From positions 1-8,028 of the forward strand of contig JAJPXK010000024.1 in the NCBI GenBank assembly GCA_021205485.1: a DNA stretch of 8,028 nt, read 5' to 3'. The notes beneath the pieces are model-generated. The model was not told where the DNA came from, did no database searches, and saw only the letters and a list, made by a program, of their open reading frames with translations. The position numbers and the translations under genes are program-made. The stretch comes from Clostridia bacterium (GTDB taxonomy: Bacteria > Bacillota > Clostridia > Christensenellales > Borkfalkiaceae). Below, in pieces: positions 1 through 5,626 of this stretch. Positions within the stretch are counted from its first letter, which is position 1. Every line of letters begins with the position of its first letter.

Positions 1-138
1 TTTTTGTGTCGCTTTTTGCCGTTGTTTTTATGCGGCGAAGATTTATTTTTAGAATAAAAGCCGTGTCTTTTATTCCGTATTCCTTATACGCAAAATCGCG
101 CGTGCCGCGCTGTTAAGATTTTGCTGTTTACTGTTTTC

Positions 139-174
139 AAGCCCCTGCATCGTTGCTTTTCGGCGGGGCTTTTT
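139..174 (+). terminator. likely intrinsic terminator
   Basis: AAGCCCC at 139-145 pairs with GGGGCTT at 165-171, and the 3' arm runs into five T residues (170-174). The loop is long, about 19 bases. It would stop plus-strand transcripts entering from beyond the left edge of the window. Confidence 0.6.
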
Positions 175-195
175 CGCGGGTTGTATCGACCCCTC

Positions 196-239
196 TTTTG
201 TGCATTTTTAAGGGATAACTTATTATATAATGCACAAAA
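196..239. repeat. perfect inverted repeat TTTTGTGCAT / ATGCACAAAA
   Basis: The arms at 196-205 and 230-239 are perfect complements, and one more A-T pair (206/229) extends the stem to 11 pairs. The interior is AT-rich and contains TTATTATATAA. It may be a protein binding site (initiator or recombinase) or an extrudable hairpin; there is no adjacent gene start that it clearly controls. Confidence 0.55.
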
Positions 240-262
240 TTCACCCCGCGCTCGGGAAAAAA

Positions 263-312
263 GCCCTTGTATGAGCTGTGCTGACGCTGTCAAGGGCGGC
301 AGTATTTTTTTT
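263..312 (+). terminator. stem plus T-run, possible terminator or attenuator
   Basis: GCCCTTG at 263-269 pairs with CAAGGGC at 291-297, and a run of eight T residues lies at 305-312. The seven-base gap between stem and T-run is longer than in a classical terminator, so the call is tentative. The 3' arm can alternatively pair with 365-375 (see the overlapping repeat). Confidence 0.35.
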
Positions 313-375
313 GCTTTAAGGAATTTTGAATGTTTTGTTGCGAAAAAAATCTCCGCCGAGGAAACCCTTGACAGC
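286..375. repeat. 11-base inverted repeat GCTGTCAAGGG / CCCTTGACAGC
   Basis: Arms at 286-296 and 365-375 are perfectly complementary across a 68-base interior. The first arm shares CAAGGG with the stem at 263-297, so the two pairings exclude each other, as in attenuators and some copy-control leaders. The second arm also contains a TTGACA hexamer (368-373), but I find no good -10 box at the right distance from it. Confidence 0.5.
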
Positions 376-384
376 TAACGGACG

Positions 385-487
385 TTTTACCGTTTAGGAA
401 GGTAAAAAGCCGCGGGCCCTGTGCTTGGTCGGTTGAAAATTTGTGAACTTTGCATAAAGTTTTGAAAAGTCGGACGGCGTAAGCCGT
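385..487. repeat. series of small hairpins before the first plus-strand gene
   Basis: Three short stems follow one another: TTTTACC/GGTAAAA at 385-391/401-407, AACTTT/AAAGTT at 446-451/456-461 with loop GCAT, and ACGGC/GCCGT at 474-478/483-487 closed by a GTAA tetraloop, a GNRA-type loop that is stable in RNA. They lie just upstream of the ribosome binding site of the gene at 529 and could be leader RNA structure or origin hairpins. Confidence 0.4.
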
Positions 488-528
488 GGTTAATAAAATT
501 CAGGAGGCAAAAAGGAGTGTGTGACGAA

Positions 529-645
529 ATGCCGAATTGCGAATTGTCAAATAAAGCTATTCAGCGGTTAGAAGAATATCTTACCGCCGAAGGCTGGACA
601 GCCGAAAAAATTCTTGATTTGATATGCTTTTTAACGAAAGCTTAA
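529..645 (+). CDS. small 38-aa protein of unknown function
   Basis: This short gene encodes 38 residues with a coding-like composition: a polar N-terminus, then two predicted helices (about residues 9-19 and 24-36) containing EEYLTAEGWTAEKILDLI. It is hydrophobic enough to fold as a helical hairpin but has no membrane segment. Two ribosome binding sites compete: AGGAGG at 502-507 suits an in-frame GTG start at 517 (42 residues, spacing 9), while AAGGAG at 512-517 serves the ATG at 529 (spacing 11). I chose the ATG and cannot exclude the GTG. It is the first plus-strand gene after the hairpin-rich region and may be cotranscribed with the genes at 831 and 1131. I do not recognise a characterised function; a small regulator or DNA-associated protein is only a guess. 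Confidence 0.6.
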   Translation: MPNCELSNKAIQRLEEYLTAEGWTAEKILDLICFLTKA

Positions 646-668
646 ATTAAGAACGGTAGAAAGAACAA

Positions 669-741
669 GAGCCGAACGGGTGCACAAAGTCGAAAAAGCG
701 TTCCCGAACGGCTCAACGTAGGGGGCGAGCCTCCCGCCCCC
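669..741. repeat. two consecutive strong hairpins in a 185-base intergenic gap
   Basis: GAGCCG at 669-674 pairs with CGGCTC at 709-714; a 2x2 AA/AA internal mismatch is followed by CGGG/CCCG pairing. Directly after comes a GC-rich stem GGGGGCG/CGCCCCC (721-727/735-741) with a seven-base loop. Neither is followed by a T-run, so they are not classical terminators. A third small palindrome, GGCTT-A-AAGCC, lies at 785-795. The gap 646-830 holds no gene. An RNA processing or stability element, or a single-strand DNA origin or packaging hairpin, is possible. Confidence 0.6.
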
Positions 742-830
742 GAAAACCTTATTTATATTTTACTACAACTTTTTTAAAAATCAAGGCTTAAAGCCAAAAT
801 TTCACAAAACTTTTTTTAGAGGTAATTATT

Positions 831-1016
831 ATGACAGATAAAAACAGAAATTTTTACGCAACTAAATTTGACGATATGGCGGACATCGTCGAAGCTATGA
901 ATACCATTGTAAAAGGTATGAACGACGAAACGGCATATTTTGAAAACTGGATAGACTTAGTCCCCGACGAAGCAAGCCGTGAAGACTTTGAAGAAATCGC
1001 AAAAGACAAGGAATAG
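831..1016 (+). CDS. small acidic protein, 61 aa to a TAG codon (probable continuation to 1070)
   Basis: The gene starts with an ATG placed eight bases after AGAGG (818-822) and encodes a strongly acidic, helical protein with no membrane segment or signal peptide. Features include the stretch FENWIDLVPDEASREDFEEIAKDKE at its end, which resembles from memory small acidic proteins of Firmicutes phages and plasmids in which a W-[ILV]-x-x-VPD core is followed by more helix. The frame is closed by TAG at 1014-1016, yet the same frame continues with 17 clearly coding-like residues to a TAA at 1068-1070. So the natural protein may be about 79 residues, with the TAG being a nonsense mutation, readthrough or recoding. 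Function unknown; high acidity could suggest nucleic-acid mimicry or a binding partner, but that is speculation. Confidence 0.7.
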   Translation: MTDKNRNFYATKFDDMADIVEAMNTIVKGMNDETAYFENWIDLVPDEASREDFEEIAKDKE

Positions 1017-1070
1017 CTTTCCGACGTTGTCGCAAGATTTAAATATGTTATAAATAAATTCGTTGATTAA
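1017..1070 (+). other. in-frame continuation of the acidic protein after TAG
   Basis: Directly after the TAG the same frame reads LSDVVARFKYVINKFVD and then TAA. The spacing of L, V, V, F, V, I, F and V is that of an amphipathic helix, which random sequence rarely gives. There is no ribosome binding site or start codon of its own, so it makes sense only as the C-terminus of the upstream gene. Confidence 0.5.
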
Positions 1071-1130
1071 TTAAAAAGCTGCGCTATCGGCTGGACGGGC
1101 AAATATAAATTTTTACGAGGTCTACTCACT

Positions 1131-1631
1131 ATGAAATATATATTTTTTAAAGACGTTGACACAGTCGAAGAACTTTACAACCAGTATAAAAGGCTTGCTA
1201 TGCAATACCACCCCGACCACGGCGGCAGGCTTGAAGATATGCAACAAATTAATGCAGAATATGACGAACTTAAAAAAATCGTCGGCAATATCCATAAAGC
1301 CGCAAACGGCGAAACATACCAAAGCGAACGCCAGAACGCCGAAGCCCCCGACCGCTTCAAGGATATAATAAACGCTGTAATTAATTTTGACATTGACCTT
1401 GAGCTGTGCGGCTGCTGGCTTTGGGCGTTCAATGCCTATAACTACAAAGACCAGCTTAAAAATTTAGGCTTTTTCTACTGCTCTAAAAAGCGGGCGTGGG
1501 CCTGGACGGACGAATTAAACCCGAAAAAGAACAAGCATACAATGACGCTTGACGAAATACGCGAGAACTACGGCAGCGAGGTTATAAAAACCCGCAAGAA
1601 CGATATAAAACAGATAGAGGCGGCTATATAA
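1131..1631 (+). CDS. J-domain (DnaJ-like) co-chaperone protein, phage/plasmid type
   Basis: The N-terminal 50 residues form a compact J domain: helix II YNQYKRLAMQYHPDHGG carries the HPD motif at residues 27-29 that activates the ATPase of DnaK-type chaperones, followed by helix III (EDMQQINAEYDELKK). After a polar linker (55-72), residues 73-128 form a second region with ELCGCWLWAF and LGFFYCSKKRAWAW, a pattern I associate with stand-alone J proteins on Firmicutes phages and plasmids. There is no G/F-rich or zinc-finger domain, so it is not housekeeping DnaJ. The ATG at 1131 follows ACGAGG (1115-1120) at ten bases. It converges with the ATPase gene at a hairpin overlapping its stop. It probably directs host DnaK to an element protein such as an initiator or assembly complex; the partner is inference. 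Confidence 0.85.
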   Translation: MKYIFFKDVDTVEELYNQYKRLAMQYHPDHGGRLEDMQQINAEYDELKKIVGNIHKAANGETYQSERQNAEAPDRFKDIINAVINFDIDLELCGCWLWAFNAYNYKDQLKNLGFFYCSKKRAWAWTDELNPKKNKHTMTLDEIRENYGSEVIKTRKNDIKQIEAAI

Positions 1632-1640
1632 GCCGCCTTT
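1618..1640. terminator. hairpin between convergent genes, weak bidirectional terminator
   Basis: AGGCGGCT (1618-1625) and AGCCGCCT (1631-1638) form a perfect eight-pair stem with loop ATATA; it overlaps the TAA of the J-domain gene and abuts the TAA of the ATPase gene (1639). Only TTTAT follows on the plus strand and AGGCGG with few T residues on the minus side, so termination may be partial. Confidence 0.55.
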
Positions 1641-3795
1641 ATCCGTTTTCGTCCGTCTGCGATAGGCTGTTAATCTCGTTTTGAAAATGGCTGTTCTGAG
1701 CCAACAATTCCTCATTCGTCGCTATCACGTCGGCGTATTCTTTTAAATCGTTTATGCCTACACAATTATTTTTGCCGCGCTCAGCAAAGAATCCCGACAG
1801 GCAGTCGGTGGAATAACGCTTTGACCATATTTTTTTAGATTGTCTGTAATACTTGCGTTTTAACGGCTCGCCGTCCATTTTGCCGCTCTCTACGCTTAAA
1901 GTCAATACAGAACTTCCGAAAAGGTTACAAGTTTTTTCATAACGACTTGACATTGCGGCGACTATATTTTTAAAGAGATATTCTATTAAAACGTTGTCGC
2001 CCCTTGTATATCTGTAGTTTTGGTAAAATTTATCAAAGCGGCCTTTAAGCCATTGATACACTATTTCAAAAAGATAGAACGGCGAAAAGAACGGCAGGAG
2101 AGGGCGGCTCTCCGTCTGGCCGTCTATGTAGACGACTTCGCCGAGTTCCCTCGCGTCGGCGCCGAGACTTTCGGGGCGTTGCAGGTCGGCGAAAAACTTT
2201 ACAAATACACGGTTTGCGACTACGCAAGCGTGACGGCTCATTTTCCATAAGGCGTTGAATAAATCGTTCTTTTGGTTGCACTCGTCCGAACTCGCTTTTA
2301 TTTCTTTGTTTTCAAGGTTGTTTTTGCGTTCCTTGTCTACCTCGCAATACACGTACACGCCGAACCCGAAAGCGTTTCTGTTCGGGTTGTTCTCTATCAT
2401 ACGTTTGCCGAGCCGCAACATATCCTGGTCCAATATATGGCTATGTCGTGAATAGCTGTCTATAAGGCGGCTGTCTCGCTTGAAAAAATCTGCGTTCCAC
2501 AGCGGAAAATTGCCTAAGTCGGATATTAAATTGTCCGTCCTTATCGAATAGTTGCTGACTAACAGCGAACTTTGCACGGTGTAAATAAAATAAGCGCAAG
2601 CGTAGTCTTGCAACGCTTCCCATATATCAATAACTTTTAAATTGTCGTTATATGTAAGCCCGTAACGCTCATAATCATAGCCGTAAATCTGTTCGGGGCA
2701 AGGCTTTTTATTAAATTTGTTGTGCCGCGCCTGTATAAAGCGTTTACAGCTCCACACGTCATATATTTTATGCTGTTCTATGCCTCGGCGCAATATATAT
2801 TCAAATCTCGTCCACGGAAAATTCGGAAACTTCATATCGCATTCGAGAATTATTTCAAAAGCCTGGTCTCTTAGCTGCGCTTCGGCGGATAACGCCATAT
2901 CTGTTATTAAGGCCGTTTTGCCTGTGCCCATTGTGCCGTAAACTATTGTTATTACGCCGCGCTCGTTTATAAATCCGCGGTTGCAGCGCTCCCTGTGCGC
3001 AAGCCTTGAATATGCGATATTGCGGCTTATCGCTTCAAGAACTATAACGGCTATTGCAAGCCATATATACCACGGTATAAAGCATATAGGCGTCGCAAGG
3101 TCTATCACGAGTTTATATATCTGCAAATACAAACTGGATATGTCAAAGGATATGCAAAAGTAGAAATAATAAGCTAAAAATTCAACAAAGATTGTCAATA
3201 AGTTGAAATTCAAAGCCCATATCAAAAGCCATATTATATAGTAACAACTATGACTTTTTACAAAGTCTTTAAACGATATGCACCACCCCTTGACGGGGCG
3301 GTAGAAACGGGTTAATTTTTTATACACTTTCAGCGGCTTGCTGTCTTTGCCGCAGTCGTTGTTCTGAGCTTTCAGTATGCGGCCGAACAATAAATACGCG
3401 ACGATTATCAAAGGCAACGCAATAAGCAGCGCGTAACAGATTATATACAGCCCGTCGCCGAGGGCGGACAAATAATTCAATGCGTTGTCTTTGCTTATCC
3501 AAAGCTGCCAATATGCGGCGAAGCCCTCTTTGAAGCTCGCCCAGGTGGCAGGGAAATTCACAGTCGCCAGGCCCGCAGTCGGGAATAAATCCATTGACGG
3601 CAATTCGTTCACCGTTACAGAGATGCCGCCCTCTATGCCGAAAAGTTCGCAAAAATAGTAGGCTATAGAAAGCCCGAAGTCGCGGAAACTTTCAATTATT
3701 CGGTTAATTGAGTTGGTGAATAAAAACGCCGTACACAGCAAACAGCCGATTGTTATCGCTATACATATATAATGCCTGTAATCTATCTTTTTCAT
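1639..3795 (-). CDS. membrane-embedded P-loop ATPase, candidate filamentous-phage assembly/export motor (pI/Zot or FtsK/HerA-like)
   Basis: This 718-residue protein has four predicted membrane segments before its motor: about residues 9-27, 113-138, 184-213 and 228-256, with an extracytoplasmic loop (about 55-108) and a lysine-rich inner loop (142-180). The basic stretch RNIAYSRLAHRERC (258-271) then places the motor inside the cell. Walker A is GTMGTGKT (287-294). A hydrophobic strand ending in CEVDKE (484-489) is the best Walker B candidate, and ADLQRPESLGADARE (536-550) resembles the QRP-type sensor segment of FtsK/HerA and pI/Zot motors. Canonical pI has the ATPase first and a membrane segment later, so the order here is reversed. 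A ribosome binding site GGGGGT (3807-3802) sits six bases before the ATG, and the start overlaps the upstream stop as ATGA. Likely role is export or assembly of DNA-coat complexes; a conjugation coupling protein is the main alternative. I am sure of the membrane ATPase, less of the role. Confidence 0.8.
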   Translation of the reverse strand: MKKIDYRHYICIAITIGCLLCTAFLFTNSINRIIESFRDFGLSIAYYFCELFGIEGGISVTVNELPSMDLFPTAGLATVNFPATWASFKEGFAAYWQLWISKDNALNYLSALGDGLYIICYALLIALPLIIVAYLLFGRILKAQNNDCGKDSKPLKVYKKLTRFYRPVKGWCISFKDFVKSHSCYYIIWLLIWALNFNLLTIFVEFLAYYFYFCISFDISSLYLQIYKLVIDLATPICFIPWYIWLAIAVIVLEAISRNIAYSRLAHRERCNRGFINERGVITIVYGTMGTGKTALITDMALSAEAQLRDQAFEIILECDMKFPNFPWTRFEYILRRGIEQHKIYDVWSCKRFIQARHNKFNKKPCPEQIYGYDYERYGLTYNDNLKVIDIWEALQDYACAYFIYTVQSSLLVSNYSIRTDNLISDLGNFPLWNADFFKRDSRLIDSYSRHSHILDQDMLRLGKRMIENNPNRNAFGFGVYVYCEVDKERKNNLENKEIKASSDECNQKNDLFNALWKMSRHACVVANRVFVKFFADLQRPESLGADARELGEVVYIDGQTESRPLLPFFSPFYLFEIVYQWLKGRFDKFYQNYRYTRGDNVLIEYLFKNIVAAMSSRYEKTCNLFGSSVLTLSVESGKMDGEPLKRKYYRQSKKIWSKRYSTDCLSGFFAERGKNNCVGINDLKEYADVIATNEELLAQNSHFQNEINSLSQTDENG

Positions 3796-3884
3796 AGCTT
3801 GACCCCCGTGTATACGAAGTAGCCGATGAATAAAACTATTATTATTGTGAGCAATACTCGTAAAATTTTCTTTAATATCTTCAT
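3792..3884 (-). CDS. 30-aa hydrophobic membrane peptide, minor-coat-like
   Basis: This tiny gene begins MKILKKILRVLL, runs through one hydrophobic segment of about 18 residues (TIIIVLFIGYFVY) and ends TGVKL. Its TGA overlaps the ATG of the ATPase gene by the ATGA arrangement, which implies translational coupling and argues that it is truly translated. AGGG lies nine bases before its ATG. Size (30 residues), single membrane helix, basic ends and position before an assembly ATPase resemble the minor coat proteins pVII and pIX of filamentous phages (32-33 residues), or a small membrane partner of the ATPase. Its N-terminus resembles that of the 64-aa protein upstream (MKAILKIILYIIL), hinting at a shared role. 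No sequence family is recognised, so the coat role is inferred. Confidence 0.7.
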   Translation of the reverse strand: MKILKKILRVLLTIIIVLFIGYFVYTGVKL

Positions 3885-3998
3885 TTATGTTATCCCTGTT
3901 TCTTTGGCATTAAAACGCCGTTTTTTTATGCAAAGGCGGCAAGCGAAGCACAATCCGCTTACCGCCGCAAATAAGGAGGTCAAGCTAATGGAAAACAT
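3885..3998 (-). CDS. doubtful 37-aa ORF through the hairpin region
   Basis: A frame from an ATG at 3998 reads MFSISLTSLFAAVSGLCF, one hydrophobic segment, followed by a basic tail with IKKRRF, and stops at TAA directly before the ATG of the 30-aa gene (3884). A membrane helix with a basic C-terminus is the layout of a filamentous-phage coat protein, and the abutting stop and start fit an operon. Against it, no ribosome binding site precedes the ATG, and the frame runs through two near-perfect hairpins that explain the sequence equally well. The frame is open further upstream to 4097 within the 64-aa gene. I list it only as a possibility. Confidence 0.2.
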   Translation of the reverse strand: MFSISLTSLFAAVSGLCFACRLCIKKRRFNAKETGIT

Positions 3999-4047
3999 TA
4001 GCGTGTAAGTATATTTGCCGATGCCGGCTTTTCCGCCCCGGATCGGC
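3935..4047. repeat. cluster of three hairpins inside the structural operon
   Basis: Three stems stand in a row: GGCGGCAAGCG/CGCTTACCGCC (3935-3945/3956-3966, 11 pairs with one C-A mismatch on the plus strand that becomes G-U on the minus strand), GCTAATG/CATTAGC (3984-3990/3996-4002, perfect, loop GAAAA), and GCCGAT-G-CCGG/CCGGATCGGC (4017-4027/4038-4047, ten pairs with one bulge). They fill most of the 164 bases between the 64-aa and 30-aa genes. None is followed by a T-run on the minus strand. Possible roles are an mRNA stabiliser or attenuator after a highly expressed coat gene, or a DNA packaging or origin signal. Confidence 0.65.
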
Positions 4048-4048
4048 T

Positions 4049-4243
4049 TTAACCGCCAAGCAAACTTGTTACATAGCTTGCTTTGTCGTCTATCCATTCA
4101 GCCGCATTATCCAATGCGGTATTTATTGTTTCGCTTACGCCAGACAATGAACCGTTTTTTACTGCATACACAACGCTACATATTGCCGCCGCCACAAGAA
4201 CAATTAAAATTATGTATAAAATTATCTTTAATATAGCTTTCAT
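4049..4243 (-). CDS. 64-aa single-span membrane protein, major-coat candidate
   Basis: The product starts MKAILKIILYIILIVLVAAA, a membrane segment spanning about residues 4-27, and ends with an amphipathic, mildly acidic helix (SGVSETINTALDNAAEWIDD, then SYVTSLLGG). The segment could also act as a signal peptide, with a possible cut after VVYA (residue 27). Size and single span fit a filamentous-phage coat protein, and hairpins right after the gene recall the terminator behind the major coat gene in Ff phages. Missing, however, is the usual basic C-terminus that contacts DNA. The ATG lies six bases after, and in frame with, the TAG of the 455-aa gene; the only ribosome binding site is AAAGGG 11 bases upstream, so coupled translation is likely. 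A small accessory membrane protein is the alternative. Confidence 0.7.
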   Translation of the reverse strand: MKAILKIILYIILIVLVAAAICSVVYAVKNGSLSGVSETINTALDNAAEWIDDKASYVTSLLGG

Positions 4244-4249
4244 TGCTCG

Positions 4250-5617
4250 CTATTCCCTTTTGTTTTTATCCTTTGGCTTTTTAAAAGCCTTTATTATTGC
4301 GTTTATCAACTTGAACGGCAGGGATATTATCCATACAAGGAATTGCGCCACATAAGGCAGTACGGGGAACAGTATAATTACTATAACCACCAACGCAAGT
4401 ATGGCTAAAATCGTTCTCCAGTCTATATTTTCGCAACTTTCAGCAATGCCGCTACCTGTGCCGTCGGGTTCGTCGCTCCCCGAAGTTCTATTATCTACAA
4501 CACCGAGATTATACGTTGTGCCATTGCTCATAAATTTTAAGCGTAAAATTGTTACGCTTGATATATCTGTACCATATTCTATATATGTACCGTAACCGCT
4601 TGAAGCCCATTTACTTGTTTCAGCGAAACGTAATACCCATTGCATACTTGATATATCTTCAGTTGCGTCGTCTGTCAAAGTGTATTCTTCACTTGCAATA
4701 AAATCACTTACTTTTTCTATCCTATCCCAAGTATAAGTTTTAGCAAACCAGCCCGTGCCCGTATAAGACACGTCTTGTGTATAGGTTAAATATGCGTAAT
4801 TTTCTACTTCGTCGCCATATGTTTTATCACCGCTTAAGCCTAAACCTACAGAATAACTATAAGAACGGGATACATAATAAACGTCAGCTTCATAAAGATA
4901 ATCTATATCGTAATCACAGTCAAACGCTACAAAATGGCTATCACACCAAGAACCGTATAAATTAAATCCGTCTGCATATTCCACATAACCAACACGTTTT
5001 GAAGTTATGGTTAATACGTCTGTCTTTTGCATTGTATATGTAACGTTGCCGCTACTGTCAGTATCAGCACGCCAACATTTACCGACTTCAAAAGATATTT
5101 CGTCTGTAGTATTGCCGTTTTCTTGCTCGTCGTCTAAAGCAGAATTAAAAGGGCGATATATAGCGGATATGTCATAATATCTTGTAGTTTCAGTACTTAC
5201 TGTAAAACCGTTTACCTTGTACTTTTGGAATACACCATATTCATTAAGCAGTGTTAAACTATATACAAAATAATTAGTGTCGTCTGTACCCCATTCAAAA
5301 AGCGACATATTTATACTTGTTGCCGTAATGTCATATGCACTACCCGTATATGGTCTGTAAACATATAAAAACAATTCGTTATCTTCACTTTCAGCAATTT
5401 GTATTACTGAAAGCGAGTAGTCCGAACTGTCAGCGGGGTAGTCCGATACGTTAAAACTTTCGTCGCTTTGCAGGTCGGTTAATACGTCAGTGTACGTACT
5501 TTCAGCATATGCCACGGCAGTGCCGACAATACCGCCGAACACCGCCGCAATACATATGACTATAACACATAGCAAAGCTATAAATTTATGTAAATTGTCA
5601 TATATAATCTTTCGCAT
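4250..5617 (-). CDS. large secreted surface protein with C-terminal membrane anchor, adsorption-protein-like
   Basis: The product has an N-terminal signal segment (about residues 12-38, with a likely cut after AVAYA), an ectodomain of about 360 residues rich in S, T, Y and D with mostly beta-strand character, and a C-terminal anchor (about 402-435) followed by the basic tail KKPKDKNKRE. From memory the core (CDSHFVAF, IDYLYEADVYYVS, WFAKTYTWDRI, MQWVLRFAET, VTILRLKF, YNLGVVDN) matches a widespread uncharacterised family of Clostridia. Secreted head plus C-terminal anchor is the plan of the adsorption protein pIII. I moved the start from an upstream GTG (5623) to the ATG at 5617 because AAGGGG (5628-5623) overlaps the GTG but lies five bases before the ATG. 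The gene ends in TAG, four bases after the 207-aa gene in the operon at its 5' side. Host-surface binding is the likely role, not proven. Confidence 0.8.
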   Translation of the reverse strand: MRKIIYDNLHKFIALLCVIVICIAAVFGGIVGTAVAYAESTYTDVLTDLQSDESFNVSDYPADSSDYSLSVIQIAESEDNELFLYVYRPYTGSAYDITATSINMSLFEWGTDDTNYFVYSLTLLNEYGVFQKYKVNGFTVSTETTRYYDISAIYRPFNSALDDEQENGNTTDEISFEVGKCWRADTDSSGNVTYTMQKTDVLTITSKRVGYVEYADGFNLYGSWCDSHFVAFDCDYDIDYLYEADVYYVSRSYSYSVGLGLSGDKTYGDEVENYAYLTYTQDVSYTGTGWFAKTYTWDRIEKVSDFIASEEYTLTDDATEDISSMQWVLRFAETSKWASSGYGTYIEYGTDISSVTILRLKFMSNGTTYNLGVVDNRTSGSDEPDGTGSGIAESCENIDWRTILAILALVVIVIILFPVLPYVAQFLVWIISLPFKLINAIIKAFKKPKDKNKRE

Positions 5618-5626
5618 ATGCACCCC

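Larger units (their letters stand above)
1..516. other. hairpin-rich region without a convincing gene; candidate origin or control region
   Basis: No open frame here has a ribosome binding site and protein-like composition; the two longest frames (121-378 plus, 84-293 minus) overlap each other, lack a usable start signal and cross strong inverted repeats. What the stretch does hold is a likely terminator at 139-174, a perfect 10 to 11-base inverted repeat at 196-239, a stem plus T-run at 263-312, an 11-base inverted repeat at 286-296/365-375, and small hairpins at 98-110 (GCGCG/CGCGC), 385-407, 446-461 and 474-487. Such density is typical of origins of rolling-circle or single-stranded DNA replicons, but I cannot identify a nick site, so the origin role is inference. 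Confidence 0.5.

Noticed and set aside
30..116. 28-aa plus frame starting MRRRFIFRIK
   Set aside because: No ribosome binding site before the ATG and no recognisable protein features.
196..239. Possible dif/Xer recombination site
   Set aside because: The central TATATA is suggestive, but the arms match the known Firmicutes dif consensus poorly; only about seven of eleven positions fit in the better arm.
84..378. Overlapping frames of 69 aa (minus) and 85 aa (plus) in the left region
   Set aside because: No ribosome binding site, low-complexity or arginine- and cysteine-rich translations, and both cross strong inverted repeats.
368..396. Promoter using TTGACA at 368-373
   Set aside because: No acceptable -10 box lies 16 to 18 bases downstream; the hexamer is explained by the inverted repeat arm.
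669..741. Intrinsic terminators behind the 38-aa gene
   Set aside because: The stems are strong but no T-run follows either of them, so they are listed as hairpins instead.
2020..2250. Plus-strand 76-aa frame inside the ATPase gene
   Set aside because: Antisense shadow of a well supported gene; no start signal.
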